From positions 558,001 to 622,000 of the forward strand of contig NZ_SPVH01000002.1 in NCBI RefSeq assembly GCF_004614235.1: a DNA stretch of 64,000 nt, given 5' to 3'. The notes under the pieces were generated by a model that saw only the letters and a program-made list of their open reading frames with translations, did no database searches and was not told the DNA's origin. The stretch comes from Brevundimonas intermedia (GTDB lineage: Bacteria > Pseudomonadota > Alphaproteobacteria > Caulobacterales > Caulobacteraceae). Position 1 is the stretch's first letter, and each line of letters starts with the position of its first letter. Shown piece by piece: positions 25,947 to 34,391 of the stretch. The position numbers were made by a program, and so were the translations under genes.

Positions 25947-26234
25947 TTACTCGGCGGCCATCGCCTGAGCGGCGTCGTCATTGGCCGCGAGGATCGACAC
26001 GTAACAACGGCCGCCCGCTTTCTTGGTGAATTTCACCGCGCCATGCGTCAGGGCGAACAGGGTGTGGTCGCGGCCCATGCCGATGTTCTCACCCGGGTGG
26101 AAGGTGGTGCCGCGTTGGCGCACGATGATGTTGCCGGCCAGCACGCGCTCGCCGCCATACTTCTTCACGCCAAGGCGCTTCGACTCGGAGTCGCGACCGT
26201 TACGCGACGAACCACCGGATTTCTTGTGAGCCAT
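25947..26234 (-). CDS. rpmA: 50S ribosomal protein L27
   Basis: This 95-residue ribosomal protein lies at the peptidyl-transferase centre with its N-terminal tail. [40 protein letters not shown] and [17 protein letters not shown] are all canonical. There is no Firmicutes-like cleavable leader. A short acidic Ala-rich C-terminus ([10 protein letters not shown]) extends the usual length slightly. It is cotranscribed with rplU, 96 bp upstream. Confidence 0.98.
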   Translation of the reverse strand: MAHKKSGGSSRNGRDSESKRLGVKKYGGERVLAGNIIVRQRGTTFHPGENIGMGRDHTLFALTHGAVKFTKKAGGRCYVSILAANDDAAQAMAAE

Positions 26235-26330
26235 CTTGCCGCTCCGTCTTTCTTGGGGCGCTACCGGCCTTTCGGCCTACTTGAGCGCGTCCGTAACTAG
26301 GTCTGGCGCTGTGAGGCGCCGGTGAATGTC

Positions 26331-26885
26331 TTAGGCTTCGTCGCCGGCGGCTTCAGCCTTGGGCGCAGCCTTCTTCTTGGCCGGTGCCTTCTTTACGGGA
26401 GCCGAACTCTCGACCACGACGCCCTTGATCTCGGCGCCGTCCACGTCGGTCACGACCGTCTCGGTCGAACCCAGCGAAGAGGTCGCGTCACGGGCGGCCA
26501 GGTTGCGGGCCCGCAGGTTGATCTCGGCCTTGGTCGTCAGATCGACCTTGCCGTCCCACTTGGCGGTCTCGCCGGCGCCGTCGATGCCGGTGATGCGCAG
26601 GACCGATTCCATCTGGCGGTGGCCGTTGGTGCGGCGATAGCCCTGGCGACGGGTCTTCTTGAAGATCTTGATCTTCTCACCCTTGCGGGTTTCGACCAGG
26701 GTCGCACCGACGAAGGCGCCGTCGATCAGGGGAGCGCCCAGGGTCACGCCGTTGTCGCCGCCCAGCATCAGGACGCTGTCGAACTTCAGCTCCGAGCCGG
26801 CGTCGCCGTCGAGCTTTTCGACGACAATGGTGTCGCCCGGTTGGACCCGGTACTGCTTGCCGCCGGTCTTGATCACCGCGTACAT
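26331..26885 (-). CDS. rplU: 50S ribosomal protein L21, C-terminally extended
   Basis: L21 binds 23S rRNA near L20. The first roughly 103 residues (MYAVIKTGGKQYRVQPGD, KIKIFKKTRRQGYRRTNGHR) are canonical. The protein then continues for about 80 residues, first a segment with KVDLTTKAEINLRAR, then a Lys/Ala-rich tail (VKKAPAKKKAAPKAEAAGDEA). Extended L21 occurs in other alphaproteobacteria; the tail is probably a flexible, rRNA-contacting extension. It is preceded by a recognisable sigma-70 promoter at 26957-26984. Confidence 0.96.
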   Translation of the reverse strand: MYAVIKTGGKQYRVQPGDTIVVEKLDGDAGSELKFDSVLMLGGDNGVTLGAPLIDGAFVGATLVETRKGEKIKIFKKTRRQGYRRTNGHRQMESVLRITGIDGAGETAKWDGKVDLTTKAEINLRARNLAARDATSSLGSTETVVTDVDGAEIKGVVVESSAPVKKAPAKKKAAPKAEAAGDEA

Positions 26886-26956
26886 GTTGAAGCCTCAGCG
26901 CAAACGCAAAAAAAGATACGCCGCCCAAGGACACCCCCGGCGGCGAAGAGCGGCGA

Positions 26957-26984
26957 CATATACGGAAGGGTGTCCGAGAGTCAA
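26957..26984 (-). promoter_or_regulatory. Promoter of rplU-rpmA
   Basis: On the minus strand TTGACT (26984-26979) is followed by a 16-bp spacer and TATATG (26962-26957), a good match to the housekeeping promoter, about 72 bp upstream of the rplU ATG. The region between it and the ATG could hold a leader, as usual for ribosomal operons. Confidence 0.6.
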
Positions 26985-27060
26985 CGCCGAACCCGGCGGA
27001 AATTCAGCCCCGGACGGATTATCCCCCGCCGTTATGGCCCATACGGCCTCAGTCCCAGAC

Positions 27061-27594
27061 TCAATCCAGGGCGCAGATGTCGGGCAGGCCGCGCAGGGCG
27101 CCGGCATGGTCCAGGCCGTAGCCGACCAGGAAGCGGTTCGGCGCCTCCCAACCGACGAAGTCCGGTTCCGGCGCACGGGGCGCGGGCCAGGGCTTTCTGG
27201 CGAAGACGCAGGTCAGGACTTCGGACGCGCCGGCCTCGCGGGCGATGCGCACCGCCTCGGCCAGCGACAGGCCGGTGTCGAACACGTCGTCCAGGATCAG
27301 GACGCGACGCCCGGCGATCGGACGCTGGAACGGCGCATAGACGTCGATGCGGCCCCGGCTGGTCTGTTCGTCGCCGTAGGAGGCCAGCCACAGGGCGTCG
27401 AAGCGAACGTTGCGCCCGACGCGCGACAGGGCGCGGGTCAGGTCGGCGGCGAACCACAGGCCGCCGGTCAGCAGCACGGCGGCGACGGTGTCGTCGTCGA
27501 TCACGGGGGCGATGCGCTGGGCCAGGTCGGCGACGATGCGCGCCACCTCGGCCTCGGGCAAAAGAACGGTCGGCGTCGGGGAGGGATCAGCCAT
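27061..27594 (-). CDS. hpt: Phosphoribosyltransferase (hypoxanthine-type)
   Basis: This 177-residue PRPP enzyme of purine salvage has VAAVLLTGGLWFAADLTRAL, the PRPP motif VLILDDVFDTGLSL near 97-112 and the purine-binding segment CVFARKPWPAP. Overall it matches the hypoxanthine-guanine phosphoribosyltransferase family, although the tail FVGWEAPNRFLVGYGLD (VGYGLD motif) fits that family well. I chose the ATG at 27594 (MADPSPT), which overlaps the preceding gene stop by 8 bp. Specificity for hypoxanthine rather than xanthine is inference. Confidence 0.85.
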   Translation of the reverse strand: MADPSPTPTVLLPEAEVARIVADLAQRIAPVIDDDTVAAVLLTGGLWFAADLTRALSRVGRNVRFDALWLASYGDEQTSRGRIDVYAPFQRPIAGRRVLILDDVFDTGLSLAEAVRIAREAGASEVLTCVFARKPWPAPRAPEPDFVGWEAPNRFLVGYGLDHAGALRGLPDICALD

Positions 27595-28552
27595 GATGCG
27601 AGGGCGATACCGCCTCACCCTGCCCCTTGTCCACAGCCCCCACGGGTCGCGCGTCGATCGGCGCGGCCGTGTTCGGGGCCTCGGCTCCGGGCGCCGTGGC
27701 CGAACGCAGCCCTTGGGCCGTCGCCGGCTGTGCTGCGGCGGGGGCGTGGTCGGACGTCAGTTCGGCCCCGTGAGCCGCAGCCTTCTTGTCGTCATCGTGC
27801 CCGGCGGTCGGCTTGCCGGAGACGGGAGCTGGGCTCATCGGAGCGAAATCGACGCCGATGCCGGCGCCGTGTCCGCCCGGATCGGGGATCAGGGCGGCGA
27901 ATCCCTGGACCTTGCCCGGCAGGACGGGCGCGGCGTCGATCTGCACGATCTTGAAGCCCACCTCGGCGCCGTTGGCGTCCACCAGGGCGACGCGGACGGG
28001 CGGCGACACGATCTCGACGTCGCGCACGTTGCGAATGGCGCCGGACACCACGACCATGCCGGGGTGGCCGGGTGCCGCCTTGGCAGTCAGGGCCTCGAAG
28101 TCCAGCCCGACCGGGTTCACCGTCGCGCCGAAGAATTTGTAGGCCGAGGCCGCCTTGGGGAAGGCCTGGACGATCTCGACCCGGAACAGGAAGGCCGCCA
28201 CGATCAGGCCGATGAAGACGCTGGCCAGACCGGCCCAGACGACGCCGTGGGCGGCGGCGCGACGCAGCTTTTTCTGGCGGTCGGCGCGGGCGCGGAAGGC
28301 GCGAGGCAGTTCGGGCGCAGGCGTCTCGGCCAGGCTGGCGGCGGTCGGCGCAGGTTCCGGTTCAGACGTGGTTTTTGGGGTGGAGGCGGCGGCTACCACG
28401 GGCTCAGGCGTCAGGGTCAGTTCCAGCGGTTCGTCGGGGGTCGCGCGCCACACTTCGCCGCACGACTGGCACCGCACCTTGCGGCCGTTCGTACCGACCG
28501 CGTCATCGGGAATGAAATAGCTGGTGGCGCAGGCGGGGCAGGTCAGTATCAT
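27587..28552 (-). CDS. MJ0042-type zinc-ribbon membrane protein
   Basis: This 321-residue protein starts with the zinc ribbon MILTCPACATSYFIPDDAVG, continuing to CQSCGEVW (MJ0042 family, four cysteines). A long Pro/Ala linker, a single helix near 115-140 (VVWAGLASVFIGLIVAAFLF) and a periplasmic domain with VVVSGAIRNVRDVEIVSPP (DUF3426-like) follow, then a low-complexity Ala/Pro tail. Such proteins are common in proteobacteria next to ftsEX and division genes; their role is not established. I chose the ATG at 28552, just before the ribbon. It is divergent from ftsE, with 71 bp between. Confidence 0.83.
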   Translation of the reverse strand: MILTCPACATSYFIPDDAVGTNGRKVRCQSCGEVWRATPDEPLELTLTPEPVVAAASTPKTTSEPEPAPTAASLAETPAPELPRAFRARADRQKKLRRAAAHGVVWAGLASVFIGLIVAAFLFRVEIVQAFPKAASAYKFFGATVNPVGLDFEALTAKAAPGHPGMVVVSGAIRNVRDVEIVSPPVRVALVDANGAEVGFKIVQIDAAPVLPGKVQGFAALIPDPGGHGAGIGVDFAPMSPAPVSGKPTAGHDDDKKAAAHGAELTSDHAPAAAQPATAQGLRSATAPGAEAPNTAAPIDARPVGAVDKGQGEAVSPSHHG

Positions 28553-28623
28553 GTGGCTGACTGCGAGGCTGTCGCCCCCTCCCGTAAGGCGCGACGCCGC
28601 GCCCTGTTCCTGAAACACATACC

Positions 28624-29334
28624 ATGCCGTCCTCGCCCGCCGATTCCGCTCCCGTGTCCGAGACCGCCCGCCTGTCGGGGGTGGGTTTCGGCTATGCAGG
28701 CGCGCCCGACGTGCTGAGCGACATTAACCTCATTCTGCCGCGTGGCTCTTTCCACTTCCTTACCGGGCCTTCCGGGGCCGGCAAGTCTTCGCTGCTGCGC
28801 CTGCTGACGCTGGCGGACCGACCCCGAACGGGCAACATCCGCCTGTTTGGATCGGATGTCACGCGCATCGACCGCCGCGACATCCCGGCCTTTCGACGGC
28901 GCATGGGGGTGGTGTTCCAGGACTTTCGCCTGCTGGATCACCTGTCCGCCTTCGACAACGTCGCCCTGCCCCTGCGCCTGGCAGGCGGATCCGAAGCCGA
29001 CTATGCCGCCGATGTGCAAGAGATGCTGAAATGGGTCGGCCTGGGTCGTCGGATGGACGCCCGGCCCCCGGCCCTGTCCGGCGGCGAGAAACAGCGGCTG
29101 GCCATCGCCCGCGCCGTCATCACCCGGCCCGGCCTGATCGTGGCGGATGAACCGACGGGCAGCGTGGACGCCGTCATGGCCGACAAGCTGCTGCGCCTGT
29201 TCCAGTCGCTGAACAAGCTGGGGGCCACCGTCCTGATCGCCAGCCATGACGAGGCCCTGGCCCACCGGTCGGGCGCGCGCGTCCTGCGACTGGACGCCGG
29301 GCGTCTGAGCGAACCGTCGCGGGCCGCCGCATGA
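28624..29334 (+). CDS. ftsE: Cell division ATP-binding protein FtsE
   Basis: This cytoplasmic ABC ATPase of the FtsEX complex helps control peptidoglycan hydrolases at the division site. The 236-residue protein has Walker A GPSGAGKSSLLRLL near residue 45, Q-loop VFQDFRLLDHL near 97, signature LSGGEKQRLAIARA near 154 and Walker B LIVADEPTGSVDA. N-terminal residues before SGVGFGYAG are longer than usual by about 15. Its stop overlaps the ftsX start (ATGA). Confidence 0.93.
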   Translation: MPSSPADSAPVSETARLSGVGFGYAGAPDVLSDINLILPRGSFHFLTGPSGAGKSSLLRLLTLADRPRTGNIRLFGSDVTRIDRRDIPAFRRRMGVVFQDFRLLDHLSAFDNVALPLRLAGGSEADYAADVQEMLKWVGLGRRMDARPPALSGGEKQRLAIARAVITRPGLIVADEPTGSVDAVMADKLLRLFQSLNKLGATVLIASHDEALAHRSGARVLRLDAGRLSEPSRAAA

Positions 29335-30239
29335 TCCGCCTGTCAGATTTCAGCCTGTCCAGCCGCCGCCCCGGCCTCTTGCCGCCCGCCGCGGCCGGCG
29401 AGCCGTGGCTGATGACCGTCATCGCGGTCCTGTGTTTCCTGGCGTGTCTGGCCGCCGTCGCCGCATCGGCTGCGGATCGCGCCGCGCACGGCTGGGCCCG
29501 GCAACTGGGCGCCGAGGCTACGGTGCAGGTGCGCCCCAGTGTCGGCGAGACCGGCGACACCGCCGCCGCCCGCGCGGCCGAAACCCTGTCGGGGGTGGAC
29601 GGGGTGGAAGAAGCCGCCGCCCTGAGCCGCAAGGCGGCCGAGGATCTGCTGCGGCCCTGGCTGGGCGACGCCGTCCTGCCCGACCTGCCCCTGCCCCACC
29701 TGGTGACCGTCAGGCTGAACGCCCAGGCGCCGGCCAGCGCCGTCACGCTCAGCCGGGCCTTGGCCGAGGCCGGGCTGGACGCGACGGTGGACGATCACAG
29801 TCTGTGGCGCGGCGAGGTCGAGCGGTCCGCCGCCCTGATCACGGCCCTGGCCGGCGCCGCCTTCCTGGCCGTCGCCTTCGCCGCCGCCGCCGCCATCGCC
29901 TATGCGACCCGCGCGGGTCTGGCGGCCGGGCAGGGCGTGATCGAGACATTGAGCCTGAACGGGGCGACGGACGGCGCCATCGCCTGGCTGTTCCAGCGGC
30001 GATTCGGCCTGATGGCGGCGGGCGCGGGCGCGATCGGCGCCGGGCTGGCGGCGATCGTGCTGGCCTTCCTGAGATTCCTGGGCGGATCGGACGGGCTGTC
30101 GGCGGCGTTGCCGATCACCTGGAGCGACCTTGCGCTGCTCTCGCCATGCCCGCTGCTCGCGGCTACGGTTGCGGTTCTCGCCGCGAGATTCGCCGCCATG
30201 CGGATGCTGGCTTCGGGCAAGGATGGAGGAGGCGCATGA
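29331..30239 (+). CDS. ftsX: Cell division protein FtsX
   Basis: This membrane partner of FtsE has 302 residues and four helices: one near residue 25 (MTVIAVLCFLACLAAVA), then a periplasmic domain of about 130 residues (EATVQVRPSVGETGD to VDDHSLWRGE), and three more (LITALAGAAFLAVAFAAAA, AAGAGAIGAGLAAIVLAFL and CPLLAATVAVLAARFA). The EPTG-type sequences typical of FtsX are weak, but order, size and the partner make the call secure. It overlaps ftsE upstream and the DUF218 gene downstream by 4 bp. Confidence 0.9.
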   Translation: MIRLSDFSLSSRRPGLLPPAAAGEPWLMTVIAVLCFLACLAAVAASAADRAAHGWARQLGAEATVQVRPSVGETGDTAAARAAETLSGVDGVEEAAALSRKAAEDLLRPWLGDAVLPDLPLPHLVTVRLNAQAPASAVTLSRALAEAGLDATVDDHSLWRGEVERSAALITALAGAAFLAVAFAAAAAIAYATRAGLAAGQGVIETLSLNGATDGAIAWLFQRRFGLMAAGAGAIGAGLAAIVLAFLRFLGGSDGLSAALPITWSDLALLSPCPLLAATVAVLAARFAAMRMLASGKDGGGA

Positions 30240-30880
30240 GACTGTTGAGCGTCATCGCCATCGCCGGCCTGATCTGGCTGGTCGGCCTGTTCGCCTTCGC
30301 CCATCGGGTGCGCGAGCTGACGCCCGCCGACGATCCCGCGCGCGCCGACGCCATCGTCGCCCTGACCGGTCCCTCGTCCGAACGGGTCAACACCGCCATC
30401 CGTCTGCTGGAACAGGGCAAGGGCGAGCGGGTGCTGATCTCGGGCGTCAACCGCGAGGTCCGCCGCCAGGAACTGCGTGAGCTGACGCCCGGCTCCAGCC
30501 GTCTGTTCAACTGCTGCGTCGATCTGGGCTTCGAGGCCGAGGACACCGTCGGCAACGCCCAGGAGATCGCCGCCTGGACACGCGCCAAGGGCTATCGCAG
30601 CCTGATCGTGGTCACCTCCGACTATCATATGCCGCGTTCGCTGGTCGAAATCCGGGGTCAGTTGCCGGGCGTGAAGCTGACGCCCTACGCCATCTCCACC
30701 CCGTCGCTGGACAATGTCCGCTGGTGGCGGGCGGCGGTGACGGCGCGGCGCATGACGCTGGAATATATGAAATATCTCGCCGTCCTGGGTCGTGAGGGCG
30801 TGCGTCGCATCACCCGCGACCAGCCCACTGCAGTCACGCCATCCACCGACACGTCTCCTGACGAAAAGGCCGCGCCTTAG
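30236..30880 (+). CDS. YdcF/SanA-like DUF218 membrane protein
   Basis: This 214-residue protein is anchored by an N-terminal helix (LLSVIAIAGLIWLVGLFAFA) and carries a DUF218 domain: ADAIVALTGPSSERVNTAIRL, KGERVLISGVNREV, AEDTVGNAQEIAAW and YRSLIVVTSDYHMPRSLVEI near residue 125. SanA and YdcF relatives influence envelope permeability and possibly lipid-carrier chemistry; the reaction is unknown. The ATG at 30236 overlaps the ftsX stop. It is part of the ftsEX-plsC operon. Confidence 0.86.
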   Translation: MRLLSVIAIAGLIWLVGLFAFAHRVRELTPADDPARADAIVALTGPSSERVNTAIRLLEQGKGERVLISGVNREVRRQELRELTPGSSRLFNCCVDLGFEAEDTVGNAQEIAAWTRAKGYRSLIVVTSDYHMPRSLVEIRGQLPGVKLTPYAISTPSLDNVRWWRAAVTARRMTLEYMKYLAVLGREGVRRITRDQPTAVTPSTDTSPDEKAAP

Positions 30881-31617
30881 TGAACACCCTGCGTTCCCTG
30901 CTCTTCACCGCCTGGCTCTATCTGTCGATGCCGATCATCGCCATCGGCCTGTCGCCCATCCTTCTGGCGCCGCACCGCTATGTTCAGGGTGTGTGTAAGC
31001 TGTGGGCGAAAATCGTCCTGTTCGGCTTGCGCTGGATCGCCGGGGTCAAGGTCGAGTTTCGCGGGCTGGAACACGCCCCGTCCGGCGCCGCTCTGATCGC
31101 CTCCAAACACCAGGGGATGCTGGACATCGTGGCCCTGCTGGCCGTGCTGCCGGACGCCTGTTTCATCATGAAGAAGGAGCTGATGCCCCTGCCCTTCTTC
31201 GGCTGGTTCGCCTGGAAGGCCAAGATGATCGCGGTGGACCGCGCCGGTCACGCCAAGGCGCTGAAGGACATGACCCGTCAGGCGCACGATCGCCTGGCCG
31301 AAGGCCGCCAGATCGTCATCTTCCCCGAAGGCACCCGAAACGATCCGGGCGTGCCCGGCGACTACAAGCCCGGCGTCGCCGCCATCTATCGCGATCTGGA
31401 AGGCCCGTGCTGGCCCGTCGCCACCAACTCCGGCGTTCACTGGCCGGCGCACGGCTTCCGCCGCTATCCCGGCAAGGTCGTGTTCGAATTCCTGGAGCCG
31501 ATCCCGGCCGGGCTGAAACGCGGGGCCATGATGGCGTTGCTGGAAAGTCGCATCGAGACGGCTTCGTTGGCCCTGTTGGAGCCAAAGGCCCAGCTAGCGC
31601 ATTCTGATCCGGCCTGA
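30880..31617 (+). CDS. plsC: 1-acyl-sn-glycerol-3-phosphate acyltransferase
   Basis: PlsC makes phosphatidic acid from lysophosphatidate at the inner membrane. The 245-residue protein has an N-terminal membrane stretch (LFTAWLYLSMPIIAIGLSPI), the catalytic HX4D motif in SKHQGMLDI near residue 85, and the substrate motif FPEGTRNDPG near 148. The GTG start overlaps the last base of the preceding TAG stop. Length is normal. Cotranscription with ftsEX links phospholipid synthesis and cell division genes. Confidence 0.93.
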   Translation: MNTLRSLLFTAWLYLSMPIIAIGLSPILLAPHRYVQGVCKLWAKIVLFGLRWIAGVKVEFRGLEHAPSGAALIASKHQGMLDIVALLAVLPDACFIMKKELMPLPFFGWFAWKAKMIAVDRAGHAKALKDMTRQAHDRLAEGRQIVIFPEGTRNDPGVPGDYKPGVAAIYRDLEGPCWPVATNSGVHWPAHGFRRYPGKVVFEFLEPIPAGLKRGAMMALLESRIETASLALLEPKAQLAHSDPA

Positions 31618-31654
31618 ACTCCCCGCTCGGGCGTAAAATCCATGGAAACGCCCG

Positions 31655-32434
31655 ATGCTTCGCCCTCTTCTGCTCTCCGTCGCCTTCGCCGCCGTGGCCG
31701 GTTCCGCCCTGGCCCAGTCGCAGCCTTATGAGCAGGTCGAGGCCCCCAAGACCTGGCGGGTCGAGGTCGGCGGCGGGATCACCCACGGCTTCAGCGCCAC
31801 GGGCAATACGGGCGACGACATCAACTACACCGCCTGGGGTTCGGCCAACTACAAGGACGTGGTCTACGCCAACGGGCTGGACGGCCTGGGCTGGAACGCA
31901 GTCAAGAGCGACGACTTCCGCGCCGGCGCTCAGCTGCGCCCCCGCTTCTCTGCCGGCGACATCGAGGGCTCCAGCCTGGAACGCCCCGGCCTGGGCGCCG
32001 ACGCCGCCCTGTATGCCTACAAGCGGTTCGGCGGGATCGTGGTCGGCGGCCGCATCGCCCAGGACGTCTCGGGCGACGACGCCGGGATGCAGTATTTCGC
32101 CTCGGTCGGCCATCAGCGCGTGACGCCGGTCGGCCTGCTGCGGGTCAGCGGCTATGTCACCGGCGGCGACGACAAACGCCTGCAACGCTATTACGGCATC
32201 ACCGCCGAACAAGCGCCGGGCAGCGGCTATCAGCCCTATGAGGCGTCAGGCGGCCTGTCGGGCGCCGGCGCCGTCGCCTTCCTGGCCATTCCGGTCGGCA
32301 AGCGGTTCGGTCTGGGCGGTTTCGTCAACTACGAACAGCGCCTGGGCGACACCAAGGACAGCCCCCTGGTCGACGACGAAGGCATCTGGCGCGCCGGCCT
32401 GATCGGCGTGGTGCGGTTCTCCAGCGCGGACTGA
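31655..32434 (+). CDS. MipA/OmpV-family outer membrane protein
   Basis: This 259-residue secreted beta-barrel protein has the signal peptide MLRPLLLSVAFAAVAGSALA, cleavage before QSQPYE, and then alternating amphipathic segments, for example KTWRVEVGGGITHG, INYTAWGSANYKDVVYANG and GRIAQDVSGDDAGMQYF, ending with IGVVRFSSAD. The pattern and length fit MipA/OmpV scaffold proteins of the outer membrane. Some of these take part in murein hydrolase scaffolding, others respond to stress; the role here is not known. Confidence 0.75.
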   Translation: MLRPLLLSVAFAAVAGSALAQSQPYEQVEAPKTWRVEVGGGITHGFSATGNTGDDINYTAWGSANYKDVVYANGLDGLGWNAVKSDDFRAGAQLRPRFSAGDIEGSSLERPGLGADAALYAYKRFGGIVVGGRIAQDVSGDDAGMQYFASVGHQRVTPVGLLRVSGYVTGGDDKRLQRYYGITAEQAPGSGYQPYEASGGLSGAGAVAFLAIPVGKRFGLGGFVNYEQRLGDTKDSPLVDDEGIWRAGLIGVVRFSSAD

Positions 32435-32443
32435 CGGTCGATC

Positions 32444-32596
32444 CGTCTCCTCCCTATCGCGCAGCGATGGGGAGGTGGCGCGGCGCGTCTTCGCGCCGTG
32501 ACGGAGGGGTTCTGCGCCGCGCCACAGGCGCCTGTGGCGCGGCGCAGAACCCCTCCACCGCTTCGCGGTCCCCCTCCCCGCAAAGCGGGGAGGAGA
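32444..32596. repeat. Dispersed inverted-repeat element, copy 3, with a 54-bp perfect palindrome
   Basis: The core 32503-32556 is a perfect 54-bp palindrome centred in AGGCGCCT, flanked by arms of GGGGAGG type (32444-32474 with 32571-32596) and by a small CCGCTTCGCGG stem. It lies between the converging MipA-like gene and hisC, so it can act as a two-way terminator. Modules match copy 2 at 22.4 kb. No gene is present in the gap. Confidence 0.85.
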
Positions 32597-32602
32597 TGCG
32601 GA

Positions 32603-33691
32603 TCAGGTCGCAGCGAACTCGCTCAGCGCGTCGATTACGGCGCGGTTCTGATCTTCGGTGCCGATGGTGATGCGCAGGGCCTGGGGCAGGCCGTAGCCGC
32701 CGACCGGGCGTACGATGATGCCCTTGGTGTTGAGGTATTCGTTGGCGGCGGCGGCGCGTTCGGGCCCGTCGAACATCACCAGCACGAAGTTGCCGGCGCT
32801 GGGCAGCACCTCCAGGCCGAAGCCGCGCAGGGCCTGGGTCAGACGCGGCTTCCAGTTCGAGACCAGCTCGCGCGACGCCGTCTGGTGCGCCTCGTCGGCC
32901 AGGGCGGCAGTCGCGGCCTCGACTCCCGGAACCGACACGTTGAACGGCAGGCGGATGCGGTCGATGGCCTCGGCGACCTTCACCGGCGCATAGCCGAAGC
33001 CGACGCGCAAACCGCCCAAACCGTGGATTTTGGAGAAGGTGCGGGTGACGACGATGTTCTGGGCGTCCTTGGCCAGCGGGAAGGCGGTCTCCCAGTCGGC
33101 CTCAGTCACATATTCCGCATAGGCCTCGTCCACGACCAAGATCACGCTCGCGGGCAGGGCGGCGTGCAGGCGGCGGATTTCCTCAGCCGTATTGTAGCTG
33201 CCGGTCGGGTTCGAGGGGTTGGAGACATAGACGATCCTGGTCCGGTCATCGACCTGGGCCAGCAGGGCGTCGACCTCGGCCTTGTAGTTCGGCTCGGGCG
33301 CCAGCTTGACCTCGGCCTCGCAGCCCAGGGCGCTGATGCGATAGGCGAGGAAGCCGTACTGGCCGCAGACGATGTTGTCGCCCGCCGTCAGATAGGTCTG
33401 GTTCAGCAGGGCGAAGACCTCGTCGGAGCCGTTGCCGAAGATCAGCCGTTCGGGCTCCAGCCCGTGGATCTCGGCTGCGGCGTCGCGCAGCTTGGTCGCG
33501 CGGCCGTCGGGATAGATGTGGATGTTCTTGATCGCGGCCTCATAGGCGGCGCGCGCCTTCTCGCCCGCGCCCAGCATGTTCTCGTTCGAGGACAGCTTCA
33601 TCGGCTCGGCGACGCCGGCGATGGACGACTTGCCGCCGACATAGGGGGCGATGTCGAGGATGCCGGGTTTGGGGGCGGGCGCGTCGGTCAT
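32603..33691 (-). CDS. hisC: Histidinol-phosphate aminotransferase
   Basis: HisC is the PLP enzyme that aminates imidazole acetol-phosphate, and in many alphaproteobacteria also acts on aromatic keto acids. The 362-residue class I/II aminotransferase has MKLSSNENMLG, the segment VSNPSNPTGSYN near 165 and the PLP lysine in TRTFSKIHGLGGLRVGFG near 220, with the distal Arg region near 340. It is followed upstream by a chorismate-mutase-like gene and DUF2125, an association with aromatic amino-acid genes in this class, so the aromatic role is possible. Confidence 0.92.
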   Translation of the reverse strand: MTDAPAPKPGILDIAPYVGGKSSIAGVAEPMKLSSNENMLGAGEKARAAYEAAIKNIHIYPDGRATKLRDAAAEIHGLEPERLIFGNGSDEVFALLNQTYLTAGDNIVCGQYGFLAYRISALGCEAEVKLAPEPNYKAEVDALLAQVDDRTRIVYVSNPSNPTGSYNTAEEIRRLHAALPASVILVVDEAYAEYVTEADWETAFPLAKDAQNIVVTRTFSKIHGLGGLRVGFGYAPVKVAEAIDRIRLPFNVSVPGVEAATAALADEAHQTASRELVSNWKPRLTQALRGFGLEVLPSAGNFVLVMFDGPERAAAANEYLNTKGIIVRPVGGYGLPQALRITIGTEDQNRAVIDALSEFAAT

Positions 33692-33704
33692 GGGAAACCT
33701 TGAA

Positions 33705-34391
33705 CTAATAGATGGGGGCGGCGCCGATGACGCCGTTCAGGCGGCCGGGCGCGGTCTTCAGCCGCCCGTCCTCGGCCTGCACATAGCCCGTCAGCATGAA
33801 CAGCTTCAAGCCGCCCGCCGCCGCCAGCGGATCGGCGACCAGTCCGGCCGCGCCCAGGGCCTCGACGATCTTGGTCTCGGACCAACCGCTGTCGGTGACC
33901 CAGAAGCTGCGGTCGTCGCCGGTCGGGCCGGAGGTTTCCCTGGAGACCACAAAGGCCTGGGGCCGGCCGCGTCGGTCGTCGGGCAGGGCGGCGACGATCT
34001 TCAGTTCGGGCCGGGCCAGCAGCCGCCCCCACCACGGCCGGTCGGGCGACAGGTCGATCACCGCGCGCGACCCGGCCTCGACCGCCTTCAAAGCGTCGTC
34101 CGCCGACATCGGTCGCGCGCCCAGACCATAGCGGTCGGTCGCCAGAGCCTGGGCCACGCCGCCGCAGACGACGACGGCCGCGCCGGTCGCGACCTCCAGC
34201 CGGCCCCACACCGCCTTGACCGCCCCCGCTTCGGCGGGCGATGCGCCATCCAGCAACTGACGCAGGGCGATGGCCGAGGCGTCGGCCCGGTCGCGCGGAC
34301 CGGCCGCAACCCGCGCCCGCACCGCCTCGACCAGGGCGCGGTCCAGCGCCAGCAGGGCTTTATTCGTCTCGGGTTCGTCCAGCAGGGCCAT
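33705..34391 (-). CDS. Chorismate-mutase-like protein, degenerate N-terminal domain
   Basis: The 228-residue protein resembles the two-part chorismate mutase proteins of alphaproteobacteria: an AroQ-like helical start (ALLALDRALVEAVRARV, then SAIALRQLLDG and AGAVKAVWGRLE) followed by a domain with AVIDLSPDRPWWGRLL and KIVAALPDDRRGRPQAFVVS. In catalytic AroQ the first helix carries an Arg and a Lys around the LxxLDxxLxxLLxxR pattern. Here that pattern is shortened, so activity is doubtful. It is located between hisC and DUF2125; start and stop overlap by one base with DUF2125 (TGATG). Confidence 0.6.
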   Translation of the reverse strand: MALLDEPETNKALLALDRALVEAVRARVAAGPRDRADASAIALRQLLDGASPAEAGAVKAVWGRLEVATGAAVVVCGGVAQALATDRYGLGARPMSADDALKAVEAGSRAVIDLSPDRPWWGRLLARPELKIVAALPDDRRGRPQAFVVSRETSGPTGDDRSFWVTDSGWSETKIVEALGAAGLVADPLAAAGGLKLFMLTGYVQAEDGRLKTAPGRLNGVIGAAPIY

